Shown piece by piece: positions 1 through 6,387 of a stretch of DNA of 12,269 nucleotides. The position numbers and the translations under genes were made by a program. The stretch comes from Desulfosporosinus sp. UBA5188 (GTDB taxonomy: Bacteria; Bacillota; Desulfitobacteriia; Desulfitobacteriales; Desulfitobacteriaceae). The stretch is from the NCBI GenBank assembly GCA_002413075.1, contig DHWG01000131.1:1-12269 (forward strand), given 5' to 3'. Every line of letters starts with the position of its first letter. Positions within the stretch are counted from its first letter, which is position 1. The notes beneath the pieces are model-generated. The model was not told the DNA's origin, did no database searches, and saw nothing but the letters and a program-made list of their open reading frames with translations.

Positions 1-2
1 CC

Positions 3-149
3 TACTACCGTAGGCCGTCACAAGGAAACTCCATATGGGTTAGTTTTTGTAAACGCAAAGTTTCCGAAGCCGAGTTTACGGGATCAGAGATCGATAAACT
101 GCAAAACAAACAGGAGATAAAAGGCTCCTCCGATCAATTGCTCATGTAA
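3..149 (+). CDS. Possible C-terminal end of a convergent gene, cut by the window edge
   Basis: A plus-strand frame is open from the window edge for 48 codons and ends in TAA at 147-149. It would encode a hydrophilic tail ending QLLM that I do not recognise. A 7-bp hairpin with a T-rich tail follows at 170-188, as expected after a real gene, and the kinase gene converges on it from the other side. The stretch is short enough to be open by chance (roughly one in ten), so it is a weak call. The upstream sequence would settle it. Confidence 0.3.
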   Translation, partial: YYRRPSQGNSIWVSFCKRKVSEAEFTGSEIDKLQNKQEIKGSSDQLLM

Positions 150-169
150 GGGCGAACCATAAAACAAGA

Positions 170-195
170 ATCATAGGCATTCTATGATCTTTTAG
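170..195. terminator. Bidirectional intrinsic terminator between convergent genes
   Basis: ATCATAG at 170-176 and CTATGAT at 182-188 form a 7-bp perfect stem with a 5-nt loop. It is followed by CTTTTAG on the plus strand and TCTTGTTTT on the minus strand. The stem is AT-rich and so weak, but its place between the kinase stop (223) and the plus-strand open frame (ends 149) fits a shared terminator. Confidence 0.45.
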
Positions 196-222
196 TTATC
201 TACTTCCTCGAGGCAACCCCTT

Positions 223-1551
223 TTAGTGTCTACTTAAGTCAATGGTTGAGAAACTTCTGATACTTCTTATTGGGATCTGGACATGAAACCATGTCCACAG
301 GGTCATCCCCCTGGTTTGTTTGATTTGGACGTTCCCGCCAGCCTCTTGTAAAACGTGTTGTACATGTGTAAGCCCAATCCCAGTCGACGCATTTCCCGAA
401 TTTGAATACTTCGTTGTAAATCCAGGTAGAAAAATGAGTTCTCGATCATCTGGAGAAATTAGCTTTCCAGTATTTCCAAGATGCATATGGAGTGTTTCTG
501 AGTCGAAATTCCAAATCACCGAAATTTGCCCCTGATTTTCAATCGCGTCAATGCCATTGGCCAAAATATTGTTGACCACAACAAGTATGGGAAAGAAATT
601 ATCTACAAGACAAATCTGAGAGCCAGAAGACGTAATCCATTTGATCTGTTTCTGCTGAGACTGGGCGTAACGCTGCTGGCTTTCGATGACAAAGTTCAGC
701 AGCTCGCTTAGATCAATACGAGTATAGTCGTTGGGCTCAATTAAGGCATTTATACTACTGAAAACCCGCTGCGTGTCCTTTTTAATCTCATGAATTCTTT
801 CAGCGAGGTTCAAAAGAGAAGTCTGATGCCCATTCCCTGAGGGCTCTTGTCCCAATTCTTGATAAAGCTGAAAACTTCTTTCCGTAGCTTCTTCAATATC
901 CCCCATAATTTTTTTTAGAAAATATCCCTCAGCATAAAGCGTTGCCCCCAGCAAAAGTTGCCCTTGGAATTTTTCCTTTTCTTTTTCCCGCAAAATCCGT
1001 TGCCGAAAGAGTTCCATAGTCGCAATAAAGGCCAAGAAGAAAAGCCCTTTAACCCCTGCCCCTAACGCTAAAATGTTCAAACTATATTTGATCCCATGAA
1101 AATGAGAAGAAAAGGCGAGTTCCAAAAAATTTGCAATAAAATCAAACGTCCCAAAAAAGAGACTGGTGCGAATTGGGTTTGCTATCTGTCGCTTAAACCT
1201 AGGCAAGATCATTCCAGCGGTCAGGGCCACGTAATAAAGAACGGCAGAAGCATTATCAACGAGAAGGGTGGGCAGTGGTTGTACATATGCCAAGTGGCCG
1301 ACAAGAACTCGAAAAAGAACGACCGTAATTCCCGTCAAACAGCCGTTGAAGAGAGTTGCTAGCCTCGGAAAACTGTATAGACAAAGCACGTAGAATACGC
1401 TGCCCATCCCCAGTCGAAAAGTGGATCCAAATGGAAAAAATCCGACTTCTCCAAGAACATATGTCCCTATAATTAAAAAGACCCTCAAAGCGTCAAATGG
1501 AATTTTCTTTTGAAGATGCGCTACCCAGTTCACCCATTTATCCAGATTCAA
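223..1551 (-). CDS. Membrane sensor histidine kinase, GlnK/YcbA-type
   Basis: 442-residue sensor kinase. About six hydrophobic segments lie in residues ~21-182 (roughly 21-41, 48-70, 71-90, 101-116, 129-149 and 156-182), with little extracytoplasmic sequence, so it probably senses within or near the membrane. A basic linker (~184-195) leads to the dimerisation region with the probable phospho-acceptor His254 in HEIKKD. The ATPase domain follows: N-box with Asn328/Asn332 (NNILANGIDAI), a G1-like LGNTG around 359-363, the F-box FLPGFTTKY (374-382) and the G2 motif STGIGL (389-394). The HEIK-type DHp motif and the YcbB-type regulator encoded just upstream point to the family of Bacillus GlnK-GlnL, which responds to glutamine; the ligand here is not shown. 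The start is TTG, chosen because a strong ribosome binding site lies 7 nt upstream. The gene is separated from its regulator by a broken transporter gene. Confidence 0.9.
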   Translation of the reverse strand: MNLDKWVNWVAHLQKKIPFDALRVFLIIGTYVLGEVGFFPFGSTFRLGMGSVFYVLCLYSFPRLATLFNGCLTGITVVLFRVLVGHLAYVQPLPTLLVDNASAVLYYVALTAGMILPRFKRQIANPIRTSLFFGTFDFIANFLELAFSSHFHGIKYSLNILALGAGVKGLFFLAFIATMELFRQRILREKEKEKFQGQLLLGATLYAEGYFLKKIMGDIEEATERSFQLYQELGQEPSGNGHQTSLLNLAERIHEIKKDTQRVFSSINALIEPNDYTRIDLSELLNFVIESQQRYAQSQQKQIKWITSSGSQICLVDNFFPILVVVNNILANGIDAIENQGQISVIWNFDSETLHMHLGNTGKLISPDDRELIFLPGFTTKYSNSGNASTGIGLTHVQHVLQEAGGNVQIKQTRGMTLWTWFHVQIPIRSIRSFSTIDLSRH

Positions 1552-1566
1552 GAGAAGTCCTCCTCC
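1552..1566 (-). promoter_or_regulatory. Strong ribosome binding site fixing the kinase TTG start
   Basis: On the minus strand GGAGGAGG (1566-1559) is followed by a 7-nt spacer and then TTG at 1551. An ATG just upstream of the motif runs into a stop after six codons, so TTG is the best start. A strong site with a weak start codon suggests moderate translation. Confidence 0.75.
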
Positions 1567-1576
1567 ATGATATACA

Positions 1577-1616
1577 AGAGGATGTAGCAGGGAAAATTAC
1601 CATGTCTACATCCTCT
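1577..1616. repeat. 11-bp inverted repeat upstream of the kinase ribosome binding site
   Basis: AGAGGATGTAG at 1577-1587 is perfectly inverted as CTACATCCTCT at 1606-1616 with an 18-nt loop. It lies 10 nt upstream of the kinase Shine-Dalgarno and 25 nt upstream of its start codon. No T-run follows on either strand, so it does not look like an intrinsic terminator. It may be an operator dyad, or an mRNA hairpin that separates kinase translation from the broken gene upstream. Confidence 0.6.
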
Positions 1617-1677
1617 AAATAGCAGTATCTCGATATTATCCTTACGCTGTCGATTTTGATGCTATCACGAATGGAAA

Positions 1678-1926
1678 TTAATTTGCAAATGCTTCTTTCA
1701 AGCTGGGCGCTTTATCAAGATCCTCGCTAGTACTTTCTATATCTTCCAACAAAGGTTGCAGTGGATGCTCTGGAGTAGTCAAATACCCCTTCATTTTTCG
1801 CCATGACAACAGAGGCTAGCGAAACTCCGATAACATTAACAACTGTTCTTCCCATATCCATGATTCGGTCCACCCATGCTTATTATTATACGTATATGTA
1901 CCAAAGGCCTAACAGAACCCCTCCTT
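1678..1926 (-). pseudogene. Remnant of a dicarboxylate/amino acid:cation symporter (GltP/DctA-like), C-terminal end only
   Basis: On the minus strand, codons from 1876 to about 1780 read WVDRIMDMGRTVV followed by NVIGVSLASVVMAKNEG. This matches the conserved last part of DAACS-family glutamate or C4-dicarboxylate symporters (D-R-x-x-D-M-x-R-T-x-x-N-V). A TAA at 1882-1880 closes this frame upstream. Past the match the frame soon stops at 1727, while the next frame (ending TAA 1680-1678) gives a plausible tail containing EHPLQPLLEDIES and APSLKEAF. At least two frame changes are therefore present, around 1780 and 1880. A good Shine-Dalgarno (AAGGAGGGG, 1926-1918) lies just before the degraded codons, so most of the ~400-residue gene seems lost by internal deletion while the 5' control region survived. 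In this context it was probably the transport gene controlled by the flanking two-component system. The family call rests on a short match. Confidence 0.6.
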
Positions 1927-1952
1927 CTAATTTGCGAGAGTTTCTGATAACA

Positions 1953-2005
1953 ATATTACCTGGACACTACAGAATCCTACAACAGCCGACAACTATCCAA
2001 CAAAT
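1953..2005 (-). promoter_or_regulatory. Phased TTGT hexamer array and -10 box upstream of the symporter remnant; candidate GlnL-type operator
   Basis: The minus strand carries ATTTGT (2005-2000), AGTTGT (1994-1989), TGTTGT (1984-1979) and TTCTGT (1974-1969), with start-to-start spacings of 11, 10 and 10 nt, about one helical turn each. Bacillus subtilis GlnL is known to bind a direct repeat of the form TTTTGT-N4-TTTTGT, and these copies resemble it imperfectly. TAATAT (1958-1953) could be the -10 box, with no good -35, as in activator-dependent promoters. The region lies between the end of a GlnL-type regulator gene and the broken symporter. Binding is inferred, not shown. Confidence 0.4.
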
Positions 2006-2077
2006 AATCTTTGGTTGAAATATCTCTATATTAAATAATGAAGAAGACCCTAACAATGATTCACTGCTCGGTTTAAG

Positions 2078-2941
2078 TCAAATGCAGAGCAGGACGTCAG
2101 TATATAAGGCGATAAGAAACTTGCGAATATTGATCCTGACTGTACTTGCCCGCTTTTGTCGTAACTCTAGCACGCGTTCGCGGACTTCGGCAAATTCAAA
2201 GTATTTTGAAGCATAGCGTTCAAAATATTCATCATGAAGATCTTCCAAGCCACGAACCGCAATGTTCCCCAGCGCTTGCTTTATAATCCGACGAATCCGT
2301 TGTTCAATACTTTGTATTTCCTCTTCCGTTCTGGCAATGGCCTGATAAATTAATTTAAGTGGAAGATCAGATAACTCTTCTTCAGTGTCTTTAAACCTTA
2401 AAACAATCGCCTGCAACTCCCGGCTTCCAGTTTCCCCTAAAATCCCCAAGTCTGAAAAGATCAGTTGGAACCTTTTTTTAAGCGTTTTTTCATTAGTTTC
2501 CTCCGTCTTGGTTACCTTGGGAGAACGGACCTCGGCTAAGGAATTCTCAATTTGTTCCAAAGTTGATCTCAGTCGTTGTTTTTCCAAAACACGGTCGGCA
2601 ATGGCCAGAATCTCATTGCGATTGATCGGCTTATGGATAAAAAATTCAATTCCTGCTGCATACGCATTCGCCAACAGCGTTTTGGCTTCAACCTGGGAGA
2701 CCATTACAAACAGGGTCATCGGGTGAAGTGAGATTGCTATTTCAACCACCTCAATGCCCGAAATATCCGGCATTAAGAGGTCGATAAAACAAACATCAAT
2801 CCGTCTACCGCTCTCGAAAAAATTCAAAGCCTCCCTCCCGGAGGAAAACTCGGCAACCACATCTCCTCTGGTATTCAAAATATCTGAAAGCATGCGTAGA
2901 GATGCAGGATCATCGTCTACGACTGCAAATGTTGCTACCAT
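2078..2941 (-). CDS. Response regulator, GlnL/YcbB-type
   Basis: 287 residues. Residues ~1-120 are a receiver domain with the acidic pocket Asp9-Asp10-Asp11, phospho-acceptor Asp54 (FIDLLMPD), Ser82 as the switch residue and Lys104 (HKP). A charged, probably helical linker (~120-165) follows. The C-terminal ~120 residues, with LSDLPLKLIYQAIA, a QRIRRIIKQAL helix and EYFERYASKYFEFAEVRERV, resemble the YcbB domain, the DNA-binding part of Bacillus GlnL. The start ATG at 2941 has AAAGAGGG 7 nt upstream. The partner is the kinase encoded at 223-1551. GlnL controls glutaminase and glutamine transport genes in Bacillus; here the candidates are the adjacent broken symporter and possibly the glutamate fermentation genes. 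The receiver assignment is firm; the family name and targets are less so. Confidence 0.88.
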   Translation of the reverse strand: MVATFAVVDDDPASLRMLSDILNTRGDVVAEFSSGREALNFFESGRRIDVCFIDLLMPDISGIEVVEIAISLHPMTLFVMVSQVEAKTLLANAYAAGIEFFIHKPINRNEILAIADRVLEKQRLRSTLEQIENSLAEVRSPKVTKTEETNEKTLKKRFQLIFSDLGILGETGSRELQAIVLRFKDTEEELSDLPLKLIYQAIARTEEEIQSIEQRIRRIIKQALGNIAVRGLEDLHDEYFERYASKYFEFAEVRERVLELRQKRASTVRINIRKFLIALYTDVLLCI

Positions 2942-3020
2942 CTATTCGCCCTCTTTCCTTGGAAAGGTACCCCCTTCATTATCGGTAGACCAAATTACTT
3001 TATCACAAGTTAAACGGATT

Positions 3021-3043
3021 GCGGTGTCCCTCGTGTGACACGG
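3021..3043. repeat. Short palindrome GTGTC-N8-GACAC, possibly part of a dispersed repeat
   Basis: GTGTC (3024-3028) and GACAC (3037-3041) flank the 8-nt loop CCTCGTGT. From memory, GTGTCCCTCGTGTGACAC-like and ACGGGGACGG-like motifs are common in REP-type dispersed repeats of clostridia. The second motif type occurs at 3202-3211, so both may be parts of one degraded element. Only a genome-wide count can show this. Confidence 0.3.
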
Positions 3044-3188
3044 ACCACTAAATCATTAATTTGATCAAACAAAATATGATGCAGTTGTTTTTCTTTAGTT
3101 CCTACGACAACTATCCTAACACAGGGGGCTCCAAAAGGGTGATTTACCATAAAAACACAAAAAATAAAATCCACAAGGAGCAACCACA

Positions 3189-3224
3189 ACCCATGTGCCT
3201 AACGGGGACGGCACATGGGTTTTT
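3189..3224 (+). terminator. Terminator-like hairpin, 11-bp perfect stem with T-run
   Basis: ACCCATGTGCC (3189-3199) pairs perfectly with GGCACATGGGT (3210-3220) around the 10-nt loop TAACGGGGAC and runs into TTTTT (3220-3224) on the plus strand. The minus-strand exit has no T-run. It has the form of a strong plus-strand intrinsic terminator, yet no plus-strand gene precedes it. It could stop antisense transcription, or belong to a dispersed palindromic repeat, as the ACGGGGACGG in its loop suggests. Confidence 0.6.
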
Positions 3225-3534
3225 ATGTGATGAATATGTGAAGACTTGTAATGGAAAACCACAAACCGGTAACAAGTTTATATTATTACAATTATAAAAC
3301 AACTGGCACTATATAAGAGCAAAAAAGCCCCCACCTTTTTACAATGAGAGCCGAATGAGTAGGACGAGAGATTCCTTGAAGGCCATTCTACCCTGGGGTT
3401 GATTTGCTCTGAGCTATAATCTTACCAGTTGTAAATGCATTAAAGACAATCATTGTAAGGGTCAAATCAGTCCATAACAAAGGACTATGTAGCTGGGATA
3501 ACGCAATGGGTAACTGAAATCTAACGATAATGTT

Positions 3535-4107
3535 TTATTTAATGCAGTTCTTGGGAGAGTTGTACTGTTCTTTTCCAAGGTCATAAAGATTGTTTCCCTC
3601 ATGATCAATAATCACAATAATCGGAAAATCCTTGACGACTAGACGTCGTACCGCTTCTGGTCCCAGTTCAGGATAGGCAATCACTTCGGCCGAAACAATG
3701 CGTTTGGCTATGAGGGCACCCGCTCCACCAATCGCTCCGAAATAGACGGCACCATGTTTCTTCATCGCCTCAATAACTTCTGTGGATCGGAGACCCTTGC
3801 CAATCATACCTGTTAACCCTTCGGCGATCAGCTTCGGCGAATAGACATCCATCCGTCCGCTTGTGGTCGGCCCAGCGGAACCAATCACTTGCCCTTCTTT
3901 CGCTGGAGTGGGCCCTACGAAATATATAATTTGATCTTTCATTGCGAAGGGAAGGTCGGCGCCTTGCTCCAGGGCCTCAACCATTTTTTTATGCGCTGCA
4001 TCGCGCCCGGTATAAATCACACCGCTAATTAAGACGTTATCCCCGGCTTTCAAGCCTTTGACTTTATCTTGGGTAAGAGGCGTTTCAATGCGTATGGCTT
4101 CGCTCAT
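3535..4107 (-). CDS. Class I fumarase-type hydratase, beta subunit (fumarase or mesaconase)
   Basis: 190 residues, the usual size of the separate C-terminal subunit of iron-sulfur fumarase/tartrate dehydratase enzymes. Family landmarks are ISGVIYTGRDAAHKK (~28-42), YFVGPTPAKEGQVIGSAGPT (~62-81) leading into TSGRMD, IGKGLRSTEV (~102-111), and the GAIGGAGAL loop (~123-131) before the ELGPEAVRRL segment. With the alpha subunit it would hydrate a double bond of a dicarboxylate. Because mal, glmE and citDEF lie in the same direction, the likely reaction is mesaconate plus water to citramalate, with fumarate/malate as the alternative or additional substrate. The start ATG overlaps the alpha-subunit stop by 4 nt (ATGA), with GGGAGGGG just upstream. 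It is the last gene of the operon. Confidence 0.92.
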   Translation of the reverse strand: MSEAIRIETPLTQDKVKGLKAGDNVLISGVIYTGRDAAHKKMVEALEQGADLPFAMKDQIIYFVGPTPAKEGQVIGSAGPTTSGRMDVYSPKLIAEGLTGMIGKGLRSTEVIEAMKKHGAVYFGAIGGAGALIAKRIVSAEVIAYPELGPEAVRRLVVKDFPIIVIIDHEGNNLYDLGKEQYNSPKNCIK

Positions 4108-4964
4108 TTGATTCCCCTCCCTTGTAAGGTGATTTCTTTATGACGAGTCGCATGGCAACCAATGTTCACTGCAACTGGCATTCCGGCAATATGAGTGGGA
4201 TAGACTTCTAAGTTAACCGCGAGTGCAGTCGTTATACCGCCAAAGCCTTGGGGACCAATGCCAAGTCGATTCACGCGATCTAATAACTCTTCCTCAATTT
4301 TCGCCAGACGCCCATCCGGATTATGGTTTCCCACTTCCCGAAGTAAGCTTTTTTTGGCAAGGAAGGTTGCTTTTTCCATCGTTCCGCCCACACCCACTCC
4401 GACAATAATGGGAGGACAAGGGTTTCCGCCCGCACGTTCGACCGTGTCCACGACAAATTGCATCGCACCCTCTAATCCCTCAGAAGGCTTGCACAGTTTT
4501 AAGCCCCCCATATTTTCGCTGCCGAACCCTTTAGGAGCCACTACCAAATGCAAAGAATCGCCTGGAACAATATCATAATGGATCACAGCTGGCGTGTTAT
4601 CGCCTGTATTGACGCGTTCAAAGGGATCTTTCACGACGGATTTGCGTAGATATCCTTTATCGTATCCCCTACGTACACCTTCGTTTATAGCCTCCGTTAA
4701 GCTCCCACCGACCACATGTAAATCCTGTCCTATTTCAACAAAAAACACCGCCATCCCAGTATCCTGACACATTGGGACTCTTTCCTGATGCGCAATTTCG
4801 GCGTTCTCGATAAGACGTTCCAAAACCTCGACACCCAAGGGCGAACGCTCAACCTTTAAGGCTTGATGAAACCCCGTCATGATGTCTGAACCCAAGTCAT
4901 AATTTGCCTCTATGCAAAGTTTTTCAACCTCTGAAATAATCTCTTCCACGAATAGTTCCTTCAT
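4104..4964 (-). CDS. Class I fumarase-type hydratase, alpha subunit (fumarase or mesaconase)
   Basis: 286 residues, the normal size of the iron-sulfur alpha subunit. Three cysteines fit the [4Fe-4S] ligands of class I fumarases: Cys66 in MCQDTG, Cys183 in GGNPCPP and Cys270 in NIGCHATRH. Their spacings (117 and 87) are close to those of the single-chain E. coli enzymes as I recall them. KGFGSENMGGLKL (~145-157) and the glycine-rich GVGVGGTMEKATFLAKK (~189-205) are also typical. Single-chain class I fumarases acting as mesaconase are known from bacteria using the methylaspartate pathway, which supports that role here. The start ATG has AAGGAGGGGG upstream. The oxygen-sensitive cluster fits an anaerobe. 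Substrate preference cannot be read from sequence alone. Confidence 0.92.
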   Translation of the reverse strand: MKELFVEEIISEVEKLCIEANYDLGSDIMTGFHQALKVERSPLGVEVLERLIENAEIAHQERVPMCQDTGMAVFFVEIGQDLHVVGGSLTEAINEGVRRGYDKGYLRKSVVKDPFERVNTGDNTPAVIHYDIVPGDSLHLVVAPKGFGSENMGGLKLCKPSEGLEGAMQFVVDTVERAGGNPCPPIIVGVGVGGTMEKATFLAKKSLLREVGNHNPDGRLAKIEEELLDRVNRLGIGPQGFGGITTALAVNLEVYPTHIAGMPVAVNIGCHATRHKEITLQGRGIK

Positions 4965-5032
4965 CTTCTCGATCCCCCTCCTTTAACGTCTTTTCACGTT
5001 TTTACGCTAATAATTAGTTGAAGAATACTTTC

Positions 5033-5061
5033 ATTATAAATCAATTTGCCATTTGTCTCCA
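5033..5061 (-). promoter_or_regulatory. Candidate sigma-A promoter for the hydratase subunit genes
   Basis: In the 117-bp gap after citG the minus strand has TATAAT (5038-5033), a perfect -10 box, and TGGAGA (5061-5056), a 4/6 match to -35, with a 17-nt spacer. The fum start codon is ~70 nt downstream. Between them AACGTG-AAAA-GACGTT (5002-4987 region) is a small inverted repeat that could be an operator. This would let the hydratase be expressed apart from the cit genes. Confidence 0.4.
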
Positions 5062-5081
5062 TAAATGAACCAAGTTTTCAA

Positions 5082-5975
5082 CTAAGGGGATATATGTTTA
5101 TCCATATAGTCTTCTAAGAGATGCAGAAAGACAGTTACTCCTAATAAATCTGCGCTACCACCAGGGCTAATTTTCCGATTTGAAAAATCCTCATCCATTT
5201 CTTCGATTGCTTTTAGACCTTGGACCGTTGCTACTCCACCTATGTTCAGTATCTGCTTCGCCTTTTTCTGAACTTCTTTTAATGTTTCAACAGAGTGCCT
5301 ATGTAAAATAGTCGTATCCTCGCAAAACTGCATAATGGCTAAGAGCGTTTGCACGAGCTGATGGTTTTGCCTTAACCCTCGATTTGCCTTGTAGAATCCG
5401 AGAGCGAAGTCAAAAACTGTGGGCAGCCCTCTTTGCATCTCTCCTCGTATCCCCTCTACATTATAATCCAAAAAGAGTCTTTCTCCGTTTGTCAGGGGAG
5501 GATTATTAACATTTTTAAACTCAATCAGTCCTGAATTAAGTTCTCTCTCCACCAAACCCGAGGTGAACTCTTTGATAATACTTTGGAGGGATGAGAAGGG
5601 ATTACCATCTAAGATTACTTTTCCTCCAGCAGCACAGCATACACCCAGTAAGAAGAGCATTCCTTTATGGGTATTTACACCTGAAGTCTTTTCGAACATT
5701 TGCTGTTCACCCAATTTCCCGATCTGCCTCAGTTGATGAAAAATTTCCTGGGGTGTCTTTGAGCTAAACCCTGCCTCTGTGCAATGAATCAAGGTGTTAA
5801 TGAGCGAGGTGGCGCTATCTAAGAAGGTAAAGTAATCCATGTCTGTATGAGCGCCGCTCGACGTTTGGGAAACCAGCCCTGGGGACGGAGTGCAGGAAAC
5901 CTCATAGAGCATTGCTTGTACTGCGAGACTCGCTATATTGATGCTGTGGTCCTTTACACTACTATTATCTACCAT
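5082..5975 (-). CDS. citG: Triphosphoribosyl-dephospho-CoA synthase CitG
   Basis: 297 residues from the chosen ATG, the usual length for CitG. The enzyme makes 2'-(5''-triphosphoribosyl)-3'-dephospho-CoA from ATP and dephospho-CoA, the precursor of the prosthetic group on the CitD acyl carrier subunit. Family motifs are intact: TPSPGLVSQTSSGAHTDMD near the N-terminus, KTSGVNTHKGMLFLLG, RGEMQRGLPTVFDFALGFY, DTTILHRH and the C-terminal ISPGGSADLLGVTVFL. The start at 5975 is preferred to an in-frame ATG at 6077, because the longer version overlaps the preceding gene by over 100 nt, whereas 5975 gives an 11-nt overlap with a GAGAGAG purine run upstream and begins where the family normally begins. 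A complete CitG beside a damaged CitX/CitC chimera is notable, since these proteins normally act in sequence. Confidence 0.92.
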   Translation of the reverse strand: MVDNSSVKDHSINIASLAVQAMLYEVSCTPSPGLVSQTSSGAHTDMDYFTFLDSATSLINTLIHCTEAGFSSKTPQEIFHQLRQIGKLGEQQMFEKTSGVNTHKGMLFLLGVCCAAGGKVILDGNPFSSLQSIIKEFTSGLVERELNSGLIEFKNVNNPPLTNGERLFLDYNVEGIRGEMQRGLPTVFDFALGFYKANRGLRQNHQLVQTLLAIMQFCEDTTILHRHSVETLKEVQKKAKQILNIGGVATVQGLKAIEEMDEDFSNRKISPGGSADLLGVTVFLHLLEDYMDKHISP

Positions 5976-6387
5976 ACACTCTCTCTCTATATTCACCAAT
6001 ATTTTCTTCAATATATGTGATAATATCATATTCATTATGGTGTCTCGATCTGACGCAATGATGGGCATAGTCTTCACAGAGATAATATTTCCTTCTCTGA
6101 TATCCCAGTTCCTGCCAACTTATGCGATACCCCGAACGATCATACACATCTATATCTAAACATAGTCCAAGACTGTGAGTTTCTTCAAAATCAATGCATT
6201 TTAGGACACTTTTTGCTTTGGAACAGGTGGCAACGATCGAAGCTCCGTGCGACGCGCCATCTCTTATGAAGATTGTATAATCCACATCCTGATCTAATAT
6301 TAAGTTAAAACCCTGGAGAAAGGTTTCAACTTCTTCTCTTTCCACCCGACTCTTGAAATTTACCCGTTCAGTGTTAACCCCATACAT
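5965..6387 (-). CDS. Chimeric CitC N-terminus / CitX C-terminus, probably an in-frame deletion fusion
   Basis: 140 residues with two halves. Residues ~1-65 (VNFKSRVEREEVETFL, DQDVDYTIFIRDG, IVATCSKAKSVLKC) look like the N-terminal GNAT-like domain of citrate lyase ligase CitC. From ~66 on (IDFEETHSLG, LDIDVYDRSG, YYLCEDYAHHCVRSRHH) the sequence follows the C-terminal ~75 residues of the prosthetic-group transferase CitX (E. coli pattern HPLGRLWDIDV ... CLLCEQSAAVCARG). Missing are the CitC nucleotidyltransferase domain (usual length ~340 residues) and the N-terminal ~100 residues of CitX. Within the CitX part, the Arg of GRLxDIDV and the first Cys of CxxC appear replaced. An imperfect GAS-H-GAS duplication sits at ~44-50. 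The gene overlaps citF by 14 nt and citG by 11 nt, so the operon frame is kept. Normal ligase activity is unlikely and transferase activity doubtful; a new role or a relic are both possible. Confidence 0.75.
   Translation of the reverse strand: MYGVNTERVNFKSRVEREEVETFLQGFNLILDQDVDYTIFIRDGASHGASIVATCSKAKSVLKCIDFEETHSLGLCLDIDVYDRSGYRISWQELGYQRRKYYLCEDYAHHCVRSRHHNEYDIITYIEENIGEYRERVYGR

Larger units (their letters stand above)
2942..3534. other. 593-bp gap between the hydratase and regulator genes, no convincing gene
   Basis: This holds the regulator ribosome binding site, a CTTTCC-TT-GGAAAG palindrome (2952-2965), two palindromic elements listed separately, and AT-rich sequence. A 78-codon plus-strand frame (3061-3297) runs straight through a terminator-like hairpin, has biased composition and is probably not a gene. 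A pair of TTGT-type hexamers, ACTTGT (3277-3272) and GTTTGT (3266-3261), 11 nt apart on the minus strand, is a weak candidate regulator site. I see nothing I can name in 3300-3534 apart from a GGGGGCTTTTTTG stretch on the minus strand with no nearby GC-rich partner. Confidence 0.5.

Noticed and set aside
1803..2018. 71-codon plus-strand frame over the symporter remnant
   Set aside because: The opposite strand carries the DAACS match and a phased hexamer array; this frame is their antisense shadow.
2063..2092. CTGCTC/GAGCAG inverted repeat at the regulator stop codon
   Set aside because: Six base pairs with a long loop and no T-run; too weak to call a terminator.
3061..3297. 78-codon plus-strand open frame between the regulator and hydratase genes
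   Set aside because: It passes through a terminator-like hairpin, has low-complexity lysine/asparagine-rich composition, and shows no recognisable domain or convincing ribosome binding site.
3320..3415. Terminator after the hydratase operon using GGGGGCTTTTTTG on the minus strand
   Set aside because: The only complementary partner (around 3400-3414) is ~70 nt away and imperfect, so a proper intrinsic terminator is not supported.
5976..6077. 34-codon N-terminal extension of citG
   Set aside because: It would overlap the chimera gene by more than 100 nt, does not look like CitG, and a purine-rich site precedes the later ATG at 5975.
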